A stretch of 46,206 nt of DNA from CAYUWH01 sp964448615 (GTDB lineage: Bacteria; Patescibacteriota; Gracilibacteria; Peribacterales; Peribacteraceae). The stretch is taken from positions 1 to 46,206 of the forward strand of contig CAYUWH010000007.1 in NCBI GenBank assembly GCA_964448615.1, in the 5' to 3' direction. The notes under the pieces are model-generated. The model was not told where the DNA came from. It did not search any database and worked only from the letters and a program-made list of their open reading frames with translations. A program made the translations under genes and the position numbers. Positions 31,850 to 40,277 of the stretch are shown piece by piece (position 1 is the first letter of the stretch; every line of letters begins with the position of its first letter).

Positions 31850-31878
31850 TTGCTAATATATTTACAATATGCTATAAT
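31850..31878 (+). promoter_or_regulatory. Promoter of the 31886 lipoprotein gene
   Basis: TTGCTA (31850-31855), 17-nt spacer, TATAAT (31873-31878), then 7 nt to the GTG start. A near-consensus promoter that gives a leaderless mRNA. The rest of the 230-nt interval after argS is AT-rich with a small hairpin (gatcttgc...aaaagatc) and no gene. Confidence 0.75.
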
Positions 31879-31885
31879 AATAGTT

Positions 31886-32704
31886 GTGAAATACCAAAAA
31901 CTCACAGCGGCACTGGCTCTCTCCCTCTTGTTTTCGGCTTGTTCCGGAGGTGGAGAGAAGGAGCTGCCATCTGTGACCGGAGCGGAAACCGCCACCAAAT
32001 GGACCTCCTATTTGCTACGTGGAGGGGGGTTGGCATTCCGCCCTTCTGCCCTACTGGGAACGTATACGGCGGATTATCTTTCGAAAGGATCCTCTTTTTC
32101 CGCGGGAGCGATGCATGCCGCTCTTCAGCATATGGCTATCTTTTACGAAAAAGTGACGCAGCAGAATCAAGCTTATCAGCTACTGCAAGACATAGGATCG
32201 GCATTAGCCGTAAACATTCAAGATATGCTGAATCGCAGCCCCAACCGCGCACGTGATTTGGATACATATACGCAATCGCTCCAGGCACTTCTCGATAGTG
32301 CAACACGCGAGGAGGCATCGTTGGATGGCAAATATGATGCCGCTCAGGATGATGCCAGAGCTAAACGAAGAATCGTGAGCGATGCGCAGCGTCAGTTGGA
32401 CATAGCTGTGCGCAATAAAGACTACGTCACGGCGGGCTCCCTCCAAGACACGGTCAGTGCAGCACAAGAAGAGTCGACAAAGGCGGAGAGTGCGGAGAAG
32501 GAATTGCGCACTATTCTCGATATTTATGAGAACGTCATCGAAGTCGCTCAAATCCGCTTAAACGCCATGAAAGCTAACCGGGAAGTACTCGTCGCGGGCG
32601 TGCAAGTGGTAGATGTGCCTGGAATCGCCGATATCGGCATCATACAGGGGAATAGCACAGGTTTGCGCAATACGGGAAATCAGGGCGCTTTCGGCGGTTT
32701 ATAA
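31886..32704 (+). CDS. Coiled-coil lipoprotein upstream of virB4
   Basis: 272 residues from GTG 31886. The signal peptide ends LLFSAC (Cys19). The mature protein starts Gly/Ser-rich, then is mostly helical: about 75-240 is rich in Gln, Ala, Asp and Glu with heptad-like spacing (DARAKRRIVSDAQRQLDIA; AAQEESTKAESAEKELRT). The C-terminus is Gly/Asn-rich. It is anchored on the outer face of the membrane. The next gene, 62 nt downstream on the same strand but with its own promoter, is a VirB4-like ATPase, so it may belong to the secretion machine (compare TrbJ/VirB5-type helical proteins). That link is inference. The TTG at 31850 is the -35 box, not a start. Confidence 0.7.
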   Translation: MKYQKLTAALALSLLFSACSGGGEKELPSVTGAETATKWTSYLLRGGGLAFRPSALLGTYTADYLSKGSSFSAGAMHAALQHMAIFYEKVTQQNQAYQLLQDIGSALAVNIQDMLNRSPNRARDLDTYTQSLQALLDSATREEASLDGKYDAAQDDARAKRRIVSDAQRQLDIAVRNKDYVTAGSLQDTVSAAQEESTKAESAEKELRTILDIYENVIEVAQIRLNAMKANREVLVAGVQVVDVPGIADIGIIQGNSTGLRNTGNQGAFGGL

Positions 32705-32716
32705 GAGACAGGGAGA

Positions 32717-32745
32717 TTGTAAAAACACGGTTTTTCTGCTACAAT
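32717..32745 (+). promoter_or_regulatory. Promoter of virB4-like gene
   Basis: TTGTAA (32717-32722), 17-nt spacer, TACAAT (32740-32745). Start codon 21 nt downstream, no clear Shine-Dalgarno. Confidence 0.6.
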
Positions 32746-32766
32746 AAGTAGATTTATTGCATTTGA

Positions 32767-34695
32767 ATGCCTGAGAACTCTCCATTGCCGGCAACCCCAA
32801 AAACATCCGCTTCCCCCTGGCTGGAAACGCTGGACGAGCTACTTGGACTGAAGCGTCAGGCCGATGAAGTGCTCAAGAAGTCCGATGACGAAGCGCTCAA
32901 CCTGGAAGACAAGGAGGTGATCAAGCGGTACGAGCTGGGATTGCAAAAAATGTTGGATTTAATCGCACCATCCGGGATGCAGATCAAATCAAAGGAAATT
33001 TTCATGAATGATACGTTCGTCCGCACGCTCTACGTATATAACTGGCCGAACTACATCCACCCGAACTGGCTCGCACAGCTTGTAAACCTAGATGCCACAC
33101 TCGACATTTCGCATTTCATCTATCCCTCGAGCAACAAGGCAATCATGAAGATGTTGCGCAAAAAGGTAACCGAAATCCGCTCTTCGATCCGCATGCTCGA
33201 GCAGCGCGGCATCGTCCGCGATCCGAGCTTGGAAGCCGCATTGCAGGATGCCGAAGAGTTGCGCGACTTGCTCGCGCGCGGCCAGGAAAAACTCTTCCAA
33301 TTCGGCATGTACATCACGCTGTATGCGGAAGATGAACAGCGCCTGAAGAAGATTCAGACAGACGTCGAATCGATTCTCGGAGGAAAGCTGGTGCTCACCA
33401 AGCCCGCGGCATTCCAGATGGAACATGCGTGGAATTCCTCGCTCCCCTACTGCTTGGATGAAATCGAAATCAATCGCAACATGAACACGTCGCCGCTCGC
33501 GGCAAGCTTTCCGTTCTCAAGCTCGGACCTCACGGATGATCACGGCATTTTGTACGGTATCAACCGCCACAACGATTCGCTCATCATCTTCGACCGTTTC
33601 GATCTCCCGAACGCGAATGCCAACATCTTCGCAGCCTCCGGTGCCGGTAAATCCTTCACCGCAAAGCTCGAGATTCTGCGCTACCTCATGATCGGAACCG
33701 AGGTGCTTGTAGTCGACCCGGAAAACGAATACACCAAACTCTGCGAGGCGGTGAACGGATCATTCATTCCCCTCTCCATCCAGAGCCCCTTCCGCATCAA
33801 CCCGTTCGATCTGCCGAAAGCAGTCCGCGGGGAGGATGCCGCACCCGGCGAAATCCTCCGCGCGTCGGTCATTAACTTGCACGGACTCCTTCGCCTCATG
33901 CTCGGACCCATCACGCCTTCCGAAGACGGCATCTTGGACAAGGCGATCTTGGATACGTATGCGCTCAACGGTATCACGCTCCAGACTGAGAACTTCGAAG
34001 GATTGGAAGTTCCCACGCTCCACGAACTCGTGGATGTGCTCAGCACCACCGAGGGCGGCGAGAATATGGGAAAGATTTTGCAGAAATACACGCAAGGCAG
34101 CTTCGCCGGACTCTTTGATAAAAAGACAAACGTGGAACTCAACAAGCAAATGATCGTCTTCCAGATCCGCGACTTGGAGGAACAGCTCCGCCCGATTGCG
34201 ATCTACATCGTCCTCAATTTCATTTGGAACCGCATCCGCTCTGAGCTCAAAAAGCGCCTGCTCGTGATCGATGAAGCGTGGAACATGATGCAGTATGAAG
34301 ATTCCGCACGCTTCCTCTACGGCATCGTGAAGCGCGCCCGCAAATATTATCTCGGCGTCACCACCATCACGCAGGACGTGGATGACTTCGTGGAATCCCC
34401 CTTCGGCAAACCGATCATCACCAACTCTTCTCTGCAGCTCCTCATGCGCCAGTCGCCGGCAACGGTCGACAGCTTACAGAAGCTCTTCTACCTCACGGAC
34501 GGAGAGAAGTACCTGCTCCTGAATTCCGGCGTGGGCCAGGGCATTTTATTCGCGGGATACAAACACGTCGCCGCGGAAATCATCGCCAGTCCGGAAGAGA
34601 CAGCATTGGTCACCACGAAACCAGCCGAGGTGATGGCAGCTCAACAGGAAAGTAAGGCAAGTAAGGAACGTATAGAAGGTCAGGAAAGTAATTAA
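32767..34695 (+). CDS. VirB4-like type IV secretion ATPase
   Basis: 642 residues. The N-terminal third (to about 270) is the VirB4-type domain with helical inserts (LRKKVTEIRSSIRMLEQRG). The FtsK/HerA-like ATPase domain follows: Walker A FAASGAGKSFTAKLE (about 288-302), LVVDPENEYTKL, Walker B KKRLLVIDEAWNMM and the sensor segment GVTTITQDVDDF. The family powers pilus assembly or substrate transfer; in CPR genomes it travels with pilin-like membrane proteins, as seen here at 40.3-41.3 kb, and may drive DNA uptake or pili. The last 20 residues (QQESKASKERIEGQESN) are encoded by an inverted-repeat unit and are probably an add-on. Confidence 0.88.
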   Translation: MPENSPLPATPKTSASPWLETLDELLGLKRQADEVLKKSDDEALNLEDKEVIKRYELGLQKMLDLIAPSGMQIKSKEIFMNDTFVRTLYVYNWPNYIHPNWLAQLVNLDATLDISHFIYPSSNKAIMKMLRKKVTEIRSSIRMLEQRGIVRDPSLEAALQDAEELRDLLARGQEKLFQFGMYITLYAEDEQRLKKIQTDVESILGGKLVLTKPAAFQMEHAWNSSLPYCLDEIEINRNMNTSPLAASFPFSSSDLTDDHGILYGINRHNDSLIIFDRFDLPNANANIFAASGAGKSFTAKLEILRYLMIGTEVLVVDPENEYTKLCEAVNGSFIPLSIQSPFRINPFDLPKAVRGEDAAPGEILRASVINLHGLLRLMLGPITPSEDGILDKAILDTYALNGITLQTENFEGLEVPTLHELVDVLSTTEGGENMGKILQKYTQGSFAGLFDKKTNVELNKQMIVFQIRDLEEQLRPIAIYIVLNFIWNRIRSELKKRLLVIDEAWNMMQYEDSARFLYGIVKRARKYYLGVTTITQDVDDFVESPFGKPIITNSSLQLLMRQSPATVDSLQKLFYLTDGEKYLLLNSGVGQGILFAGYKHVAAEIIASPEETALVTTKPAEVMAAQQESKASKERIEGQESN

Positions 34696-34725
34696 CTTGC
34701 CTTACCTTCCTTACTTGCGATACCT
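34648..34725. repeat. Inverted-repeat unit at the virB4/nrnA convergent ends
   Basis: gtaaggcaagtaaggaa-type runs on the left face cttgccttac and ttccttacttgc on the right. The unit encodes the C-terminal tails of both convergent proteins and may act as a bidirectional terminator. Confidence 0.6.
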
Positions 34726-35699
34726 CCCTTACCTTCGTCGACAACCTTCCAACGCACTTCCGGTTTTAATTTGCCATCCAATGCGAACCCCGCGGCTTTT
34801 TTATGACCGCCGCCGCTGAATTTGCCGGCCATCGCGGAGACATCGACGTCATCGCGCAACGTACGCAACGATCCTTTCACTTTGCCGTCGCGTTCGGAGA
34901 GGACCATCGAGAAACGCATGCCCGGAACGGCATTCACATAATCGATTGCGCCAGTAAGTTCCGAGTAATCCGCTCCCGTCGCGCGGAAGTCGCCATCCGT
35001 GACCGCCGAGATCGCGCCGCCTTCTTCAGTGATGCCGATCTTCTCCAGCACTCTTCCCCACAGCTTCAACGTCGAGAGCTTTGCCGTGCGGAAGACGGCA
35101 TTCACGATCAGTTGCTGGCGCGCGCCGCTGCGCAGCAGCCTGGCCACCGTGCGATACACCTGCGCATTGGTATTGCTGTGCAACAAGCCGCCTGTATCGG
35201 TGTAAATGCCATTCAAGAGGCACGTCGCCGTATCCGCCTTGATGGGCCACTGCAACATGTCAGCTAACAGGGTCACGATCTCGCACGCCGAACATGCTTC
35301 CGGCACCACGATATTCACGGTCCCGAACTTAGGATTGCCGTGGTGATGATCGATATTCACGGTCGGTACCGTGCCATCGAAAAGAGCGGGATGCGTGACG
35401 TGCACCTCGGTCAACTTCGCCTCCGCGCAATCCACGAACACCGCGGCATCGCCGGGCTGGATCACGGGCACGGGTTGAATGCGCTGCGCGCCGGGCAAAA
35501 ACAAAAACGTTTCCGGCACGCTGTCCTTACAGTGGAAGCCGATGCGCTTTTCCGGAAATTGCTGCTCCAACAATTGCCCGATGCCAAGCACCGATCCGAG
35601 CGCATCGCCATCGGGATTGCGATGGCAGATGCACAAGATGCGCTTTGCATTCTTCAGAATATCGAGAGCCTGTTGTGCGTCGCGCAGCGTGATTGGCAT
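34692..35699 (-). CDS. DHH-family phosphoesterase, NrnA-like
   Basis: 335 residues of the DHH/DHHA1 family, which degrades short oligonucleotides (nanoRNA) and in some members pAp or cyclic dinucleotides. Motifs: ICHRNPDGDALGS (Asp pair), VFVDCAE, NIDHHHGN (the DHH), GIYTDTGGLLHSNT, and the C-terminal DHHA1 motif GKFSGGGHKKAAGF. The C-terminal tail KGGIASKEGKAS is encoded by the inverted-repeat unit shared with virB4; the two stops overlap by 4 nt. No Shine-Dalgarno is visible at the ATG at 35699. Confidence 0.9.
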   Translation of the reverse strand: MPITLRDAQQALDILKNAKRILCICHRNPDGDALGSVLGIGQLLEQQFPEKRIGFHCKDSVPETFLFLPGAQRIQPVPVIQPGDAAVFVDCAEAKLTEVHVTHPALFDGTVPTVNIDHHHGNPKFGTVNIVVPEACSACEIVTLLADMLQWPIKADTATCLLNGIYTDTGGLLHSNTNAQVYRTVARLLRSGARQQLIVNAVFRTAKLSTLKLWGRVLEKIGITEEGGAISAVTDGDFRATGADYSELTGAIDYVNAVPGMRFSMVLSERDGKVKGSLRTLRDDVDVSAMAGKFSGGGHKKAAGFALDGKLKPEVRWKVVDEGKGGIASKEGKAS

Positions 35700-35814
35700 A
35701 CAAAAAGGAGATCACAATAGGCGCGGGCGCGGCGCGTCACAAACGATTGGAGTTGCCTCGTGATCGAAGATGAATTCGAACATGCGAATGCATACTTCTC
35801 GTCACGCACTGCGC

Positions 35815-35820
35815 TACACT
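35815..35820 (+). promoter_or_regulatory. -10 box of fmt (leaderless start)
   Basis: TACACT, 6 nt, ATG at 35827. It excludes the longer frame beginning at 35770. Confidence 0.6.
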
Positions 35821-35826
35821 GTGGTC

Positions 35827-36726
35827 ATGTCCGCCCCTCATCCGATCATCGTTCTCGGCACTCCGGAGTTCGCCGTCCCATCGCTGCAAGCACTGGCGAA
35901 ACATCCTGCTTTTAAGATACAACTCGTTGTCACACGACGCGATGCGCCGGTCGGCCGCAAACAGATTCTCACGCCGCCGCCGATGAAAATCGCGGCGGAA
36001 GCATTAGGCATTCCTGTTTTCCAACCTGCAAAGGTGAATGACGAATTGCCGAAGTATCTCGAAGAGCATTCACTCGAGCGTCCGGATTTTCTCGTGACCG
36101 TGGCGTACGGACATATTCTCTCCCAACGCGTGCTGGACATTCCTGCAATCGCGCCGGTCAATCTCCATGGATCGGTTCTTCCTCGCTGGCGGGGCGCTTC
36201 GCCGATCGAACATGCGATTTTGAACGGAGATCGCGATGCAGGAGTCAGCGTGCAGATCATGGTCAAGGAACTGGATGCCGGCCCGGTGCTCGCTGCGAAG
36301 AGTATTCCACTGACCGAAACGGCTACCGCGCTCTCCTTGCGCACGCAACTCGCAGAACTCGGCGCACAGCTGCTCGTTGACACGCTCGCAACACCGCTGA
36401 AGCCGGTGCCGCAGGACGACAATCAGGCGACATTCTGCGGCAAGCTCTCACGGGAAGACGGCCAACTCGATCCTTCCGTAAAGAGCGCGGAAGAAATCGA
36501 CCGTGCGGTACGCGCGCTCACGCCATGGCCGGGCGTCACCGTTTCGCTCGACGGAACTCCCCTGAAACTTCTCCAGTCATCACTGACACCGCAAGCGGCA
36601 TCCGCTCCGCTGCAATGTGCAAAAGGAACAACATTGCATCTGGTAACTGTACAGCCCGCCGGAAAAAAACCGATGAGCGGAAAAGATTGGGCCAACGGAC
36701 TGCGAAACACCGGGGGGCGCAAGTGA
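35827..36726 (+). CDS. fmt: Methionyl-tRNA formyltransferase
   Basis: Formylates initiator Met-tRNA. 299 residues: IIVLGTPEFAVPSLQAL at the start, the 10-formyl-THF/catalytic region NLHGSVLPRWRGASPIEHA with its Asn and His, DAGVSVQIMVKELDAGPVL with the catalytic Asp, and the C-terminal OB-like domain (GKLSREDGQLDP, VRALTPWPGVTV). The KKP-M motif near the end is normal. The start is set at 35827 because the -10 box sits 6 nt before it. No peptide deformylase gene is adjacent. Divergent from nrnA, tandem with the surface protein 31 nt downstream. Confidence 0.94.
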   Translation: MSAPHPIIVLGTPEFAVPSLQALAKHPAFKIQLVVTRRDAPVGRKQILTPPPMKIAAEALGIPVFQPAKVNDELPKYLEEHSLERPDFLVTVAYGHILSQRVLDIPAIAPVNLHGSVLPRWRGASPIEHAILNGDRDAGVSVQIMVKELDAGPVLAAKSIPLTETATALSLRTQLAELGAQLLVDTLATPLKPVPQDDNQATFCGKLSREDGQLDPSVKSAEEIDRAVRALTPWPGVTVSLDGTPLKLLQSSLTPQAASAPLQCAKGTTLHLVTVQPAGKKPMSGKDWANGLRNTGGRK

Positions 36727-36745
36727 CGCTGCGGTATCGCAGGCG

Positions 36746-36751
36746 TATGGT
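36746..36751 (+). promoter_or_regulatory. -10 box of the calcium-repeat protein gene
   Basis: TATGGT, 6 nt, GTG at 36758. Confidence 0.4.
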
Positions 36752-36757
36752 GCCTGC

Positions 36758-37614
36758 GTGAAGAAGATTTTCGCCGTCATCGCGCTTGTGTTACTCACAC
36801 ATTCCGCGCCGCTCCACGTGCTGGCACAAGAGGCCGCTTCGTTGGATACGGACGGAGACGGATTGCCCGATGTGATTGAAGATGCGAATGGCAACAAAAA
36901 GATCGATGCCGGCGAAACAAACCCCGACGACGCCGATACCGATGACGGCGGCGAAGCCGACGGATCGGAAATCAAAGCCGGCCGCAATCCGTTTGAAAAA
37001 ACCGACGACTTCACCTTCGATCAGGACGGAGACGGCCTCACGAACGGCGAAGAGCTACTGCTCGGCACCGATCCCAAAAAAGCAGACAGCGACGGAGACG
37101 GCGTGGATGACGCACTCGACCCTTTCCCGCTCGATGCCAAGTACACGAAGGACACAAATCGAGATCAGCTACCCGATGAATGGGAGCGACAACACAATCT
37201 GCCGACTGCCGGACCCTCCAATGCCGATATCGATTTGGATGGTGATGGGCTCACGAACCGCGAAGAGTACACACTCAACACTAATCCGCTCAGCAATGAC
37301 ACGGACCGCGACGGCCTGACAGACACGGAGGAAATTGTGGAAGGAAGCGATCCGGGAGAGAATGCATGTTTGTCGTATCAGGAAAACGCGACTGCGTTCC
37401 CAGACATGATCGGCCACTGGGCACAGATCAGCGTGGAGGCACTACAACGCACGTATGTTTCACCATTCAACCAAGCCGTCGTGCGTGGGTACCCAGCGGA
37501 ACAAGGCAGCAGCATATTCCTCCCCGATCGCCCGGTGACGCGTTTTGAACTCCTCAAGATGGCGCTCTTCAGCACGTGCATCAAACTCTTGGACGGCGAA
37601 CAACTCGGCACTGC
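36758..37614 (+). CDS. Secreted calcium-repeat protein with SLH domain (3' end lost in gap)
   Basis: 285 codons before the gap. The signal peptide ends VLAQEA. At least five thrombospondin-type-3/EF-hand-like calcium loops follow (DTDGDGLPDVIED, DQDGDGLTNGEEL, DSDGDGVDDALD, DLDGDGLTNREEY, DTDRDGLTDTEEI). An S-layer homology domain comes next (FPDMIGHWAQISVEALQRTYV ... GYPAEQG ... RPVTRFELLKMALF). SLH domains bind secondary wall polymers, so this is probably a surface protein held by the wall and stiffened by calcium. Further SLH repeats may lie in the gap. A GTG start with a -10 box 6 nt upstream is used. Confidence 0.85.
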
Positions 37615-37714
37615 NNNNNNNNNNNNNNNNNNNNNNNNNNNNNNNNNNNNNNNNNNNNNNNNNNNNNNNNNNNNNNNNNNNNNNNNNNNNNNNNNNNNNN
37701 NNNNNNNNNNNNNN
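37615..37714. other. Assembly gap 2 (100 N)
   Basis: Exactly 100 N, with no shared flank sequence. It truncates two convergent genes, so real sequence of unknown length is missing. Confidence 0.95.
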
Positions 37715-37962
37715 TTCTGTCCGCCGCGGGACTTTTCGGAAATCTTGAAAAACTTGCCGTTGCCGGATTGCTTCAAGTCGATATAGAACGTGCGCTGACG
37801 CGCGTGGATCGTGACGGAGTGCACATCCTGCGCGAAGTTGCGCTGACCACCGTGACCGCCATGACCGTGACCGCCGCCCATCGGAGCCTGGCGCTGCGGC
37901 GCGGGCTCGCCCATATCGCTCATACCGGAAGAACCTGACAACTCAGACATCGGATCAAACAT
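37715..37962 (-). CDS. Pur-alpha-like (DUF3276) nucleic-acid-binding protein, C-terminus lost in gap
   Basis: About 82 codons remain. A Gly/His-rich N-terminal region (GGGHGHGGHGGQRN) precedes the start of a PUR repeat: HSVTIHARQRTFYIDLKQSG followed by KFFKISEKSRG. The PUR family (DUF3276 in bacteria) binds single-stranded DNA and RNA; in Borrelia and Bacteroidota members regulate transcription. The ATG at 37962 gives MFDPMSELSG; a second ATG lies 4 codons on. Upstream is a structured leader of about 330 nt with a strong promoter, a short SD-led ORF and a terminator-like hairpin, suggesting control by attenuation. Confidence 0.75.
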
Positions 37963-38079
37963 ACAAAGAAGGGAAAAAATAAGGTCGCTCCTCATACTCA
38001 AACATCGTTGGAGTCGCTGCGAGAGCATACCTGAGGGGCGTTTCGGGAGACAACTGCAGAAAAATCGCGGATAAAGAAA

Positions 38080-38134
38080 GAGGACAGTGCCGGATGAGAG
38101 GATGCTGCAGCATCGTCTTCTTGGCACTGTCCTC
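38080..38134 (-). terminator. Attenuator or terminator hairpin in the leader of the Pur-alpha-like gene
   Basis: A perfect 12-bp stem (gaggacagtgcc at 38080-38091 with ggcactgtcctc at 38123-38134) encloses a 14-bp palindrome (gatgctgcagcatc, 38101-38114). On the minus strand TTTCTTTAT follows. It lies between a short SD-led ORF and the coding region. Confidence 0.6.
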
Positions 38135-38179
38135 GTTGGTCCTCGGGACGCTGTGAGAGCTTCGGACCGCAACTCTCAC

Positions 38180-38236
38180 TCACCCTGCGGGTCTCGGGGC
38201 TAAGGTGGCTGCCCCCGCGACGTGGGCCCATTTCAT
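38180..38236 (-). CDS. 18-codon leader ORF with strong ribosome site
   Basis: ATG at 38236 is preceded by AGGAGG (38244-38249) with a 7-nt spacing, the best Shine-Dalgarno in this part of the window. It encodes MKWAHVAGAATLAPRPAG and stops at 38180. It lies 46 nt upstream of the hairpin at 38080-38134, downstream of a near-consensus promoter. The layout suggests a leader peptide whose translation affects the hairpin, or a small protein in its own right. There is no obvious run of a single regulatory codon. Confidence 0.45.
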   Translation of the reverse strand: MKWAHVAGAATLAPRPAG

Positions 38237-38292
38237 CGTTACCCCTCCTTTCAGTTCAGTAGGAGCTCGTGATGGACCGGTCGACTTTGTGT

Positions 38293-38320
38293 AATATACA
38301 GCAATTTTTAATAAAGTCAA
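38293..38320 (-). promoter_or_regulatory. Promoter of the leader ORF/Pur-alpha-like transcript
   Basis: Minus-strand TTGACT (38315-38320), 16-nt AT-rich spacer, TATATT (38293-38298). The strongest promoter-like sequence in the 500-nt interval before metG. Confidence 0.65.
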
Positions 38321-38357
38321 TAATAAAATTCTTGAGAGAATCGAAAAAGGAGAGGAA

Positions 38358-38378
38358 AAGTGCATCATGCACTTCTCA
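38358..38378 (-). terminator. Terminator of metG
   Basis: aagtgcat/atgcactt hairpin (38358-38374) whose minus-strand reading continues TTTTCC. About 100 nt beyond the metG stop; other GC-rich hairpins lie between (gagctgatgt/acatcggctc). Confidence 0.5.
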
Positions 38379-38478
38379 GCCTGCAGGTCAGAACTGCAGG
38401 CGAGCTGATGTCGTCGCACATCGGCTCACTCTCCCGGCTCCGAGCTCGGGGCTCGGAACACGGAAAGTGTAGGCCGGA

Positions 38479-39999
38479 TTATTCCACCGGCGCAAACAGA
38501 ATCGCCTGCTCTCCCACGGCCTTCCAGTCTTTACAGCCGCCCCACTGCTGAAGCTCTTCTGAAAGCACGAACGATCGGTCAGACATTTTTTCTGCATAGG
38601 GAACTCCCAACTGCCGCGAGACCCGCTGCGCGGTATCCGGCACGAAGGGTAGGAGCATCAGCGCCACATGACGCAAGTGCTCAGCAACCGTCGCTAAAAT
38701 GTCACTGCGTTCTTGCCCCTCTTTTTTCCATGGTTCCGATGAAGCGATGAAGATATCCGTCGCACGCAATTTCTCCACGGCAACCTGGATCGCCTTGTGA
38801 GATTCGAACGCATCCATCGCTTCTCTGTATGTCTGCCATTCTTGTTGCAGCGATTCTCCTCCGGTAGGAACGGAGACCGTTCCGCCATCCTTCTTGAGCA
38901 GCGTCAGCACTCGATTCAGCAAATTTCCAAGCTTGTTTCGGAGCACTGCGTCGTACACTTCTCCGAAGCGCTTCCAGGAAAAATCGCCATCGTTGCCGAC
39001 CGGCACCTCGCTCGCGAGATAAAAGCGCAGCGGATCGACGCCGTACTTCGCCAGTACTTCCTGCGGATCCACGACATTGCCGAGGCTCTTGCTCATTTTC
39101 TGCCCTTCGCTCGTGATGAAGCCGTGAATGAACAGCTGATCCGGCGTCTTGGTACCGGTGCCATGCAACATCGCGGGCCAGTTCAGCGCATGGAAACGCG
39201 CGATGTCTTTGCCGATCACGTGCGTCACTTCCGCTTCATCCCACCATTCCTTTTGCTCATGATCCGTGAAGTACCCAAGGCTCGAGATATAGCTCGTCAG
39301 GTTATCGCACCACACATACATCACCTGATCATCGTCACCCGGAACCGGCACGCCCCAGTACAGCGTTTTTTTGGAACGGGAAAACGAGATGTCTTCCAAT
39401 CCCCCTTCGAGAAACGCATGCACTTCGTTCCCGCGCCACGCCGGAATCATCTTGTAGGCAGGATTTTTCGGATCGAGCAATTTCTTCAAAAAATCCTGTT
39501 CTTTGCTGAGCAGGAAAAACCAGTTTTCCTCCGTCACTTCCTCCGGAACTTTATCGTGATCGGGACACTTACCATCCACCAAATCCGTCGCGCGCCAGAA
39601 GCGCTCGCAACCGCTGCAATACAACCCTGTATACGTACGCTTCTCCAACGCACCGGCCGCCTTCAGCTTGTTCCATAACTCCGTAACGGTCGGCCAATGT
39701 CCTTCGGGGACGGACGTCTTGATGAAATAGTCAAAGGAAATCCCGATCGTGCGGAAGAGCTCTTCAAAGGCCGGCCGGTTTTTCTCCACCAATTCTTTCG
39801 GCGTAATACCCTGTGCTTTGGCGGTTTGCTGAATCTTGATGCCGTTCTCATCGGTTCCCACGTGGAAACGCACCTCATCGCCGTTCAAGCGGAACCAGCG
39901 GACCATGATGTCCGCCAGAATCTTCTCATACACGTGCCCCATGTGGGGCGCGGCATTGGGAAAATCGATAGCCGTTGTGACGTATCGTCGCTTGTTCAT
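38479..39999 (-). CDS. metG: Methionyl-tRNA synthetase
   Basis: Class I synthetase of 506 residues. HIGH motif as PNAAPHMGHVYE, zinc/CP region with YCSGCERFW, NLTSYISSLGYF, KDIARFHALNWPAML, and the KMSKS motif EGQKMSKSLGNVV. The helical anticodon domain follows (FSWKRFGEVYDAVLRNKLGN). Only one C-x2-C pair is seen in the knuckle, so a one-knuckle, short form; the C-terminal tRNA-binding (EMAP-like) domain is absent. TAGAAT lies exactly 6 nt before the ATG at 39999, so translation is leaderless. Confidence 0.95.
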   Translation of the reverse strand: MNKRRYVTTAIDFPNAAPHMGHVYEKILADIMVRWFRLNGDEVRFHVGTDENGIKIQQTAKAQGITPKELVEKNRPAFEELFRTIGISFDYFIKTSVPEGHWPTVTELWNKLKAAGALEKRTYTGLYCSGCERFWRATDLVDGKCPDHDKVPEEVTEENWFFLLSKEQDFLKKLLDPKNPAYKMIPAWRGNEVHAFLEGGLEDISFSRSKKTLYWGVPVPGDDDQVMYVWCDNLTSYISSLGYFTDHEQKEWWDEAEVTHVIGKDIARFHALNWPAMLHGTGTKTPDQLFIHGFITSEGQKMSKSLGNVVDPQEVLAKYGVDPLRFYLASEVPVGNDGDFSWKRFGEVYDAVLRNKLGNLLNRVLTLLKKDGGTVSVPTGGESLQQEWQTYREAMDAFESHKAIQVAVEKLRATDIFIASSEPWKKEGQERSDILATVAEHLRHVALMLLPFVPDTAQRVSRQLGVPYAEKMSDRSFVLSEELQQWGGCKDWKAVGEQAILFAPVE

Positions 40000-40005
40000 G
40001 CGAAT

Positions 40006-40011
40006 ATTCTA
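40006..40011 (-). promoter_or_regulatory. -10 box of metG (leaderless start)
   Basis: Minus-strand TAGAAT, 6 nt (attcgc), ATG. Confidence 0.65.
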
Positions 40012-40051
40012 CTCTCTTCCGATTTTTTACGCCATCCTGCTCTTGGCAAAT

Positions 40052-40141
40052 TGAAAATTGAGAATGTAAAATTGAAAATTACTCCAAACATTTCCAAGCT
40101 TGCACTGTTTCCATAATTTTCAATTATCAATTTTAAATTTT
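40052..40141. repeat. AT-rich inverted repeat (aattgaaaatt type)
   Basis: Runs of aaattgaaaattg/gtaaaattgaaaatt on the left are mirrored by aattttcaattatcaatttt on the right across about 35 nt. It sits between the end of the pilin-like operon and metG. It is far more AT-rich than its surroundings and could end the pilin transcript. Confidence 0.6.
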
Positions 40142-40177
40142 TCATTACACGCTTCAGCCGTTGAACAGCTGCGGGAA

Positions 40178-40277
40178 NNNNNNNNNNNNNNNNNNNNNNN
40201 NNNNNNNNNNNNNNNNNNNNNNNNNNNNNNNNNNNNNNNNNNNNNNNNNNNNNNNNNNNNNNNNNNNNNNNNNNNNN
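40178..40277. other. Assembly gap 3 (100 N)
   Basis: Exactly 100 N near the 3' end of a pilin-like gene; the flanks share no sequence. The short frame to the left (40154-40177) may or may not be the true C-terminus. Confidence 0.95.

Noticed and set aside
31850..31885. TTG start at 31850 for the coiled-coil lipoprotein
   Set aside because: TTGCTA is the -35 box and TATAAT lies within the supposed coding part; the lipoprotein signal starts at GTG 31886.
38797..39678. 293-codon plus-strand ORF
   Set aside because: Antisense of metG.
40154..40177. C-terminus FPQLFNG of the pilin-like protein across gap 3
   Set aside because: The gap is a placeholder, so the reading frame across it is arbitrary.
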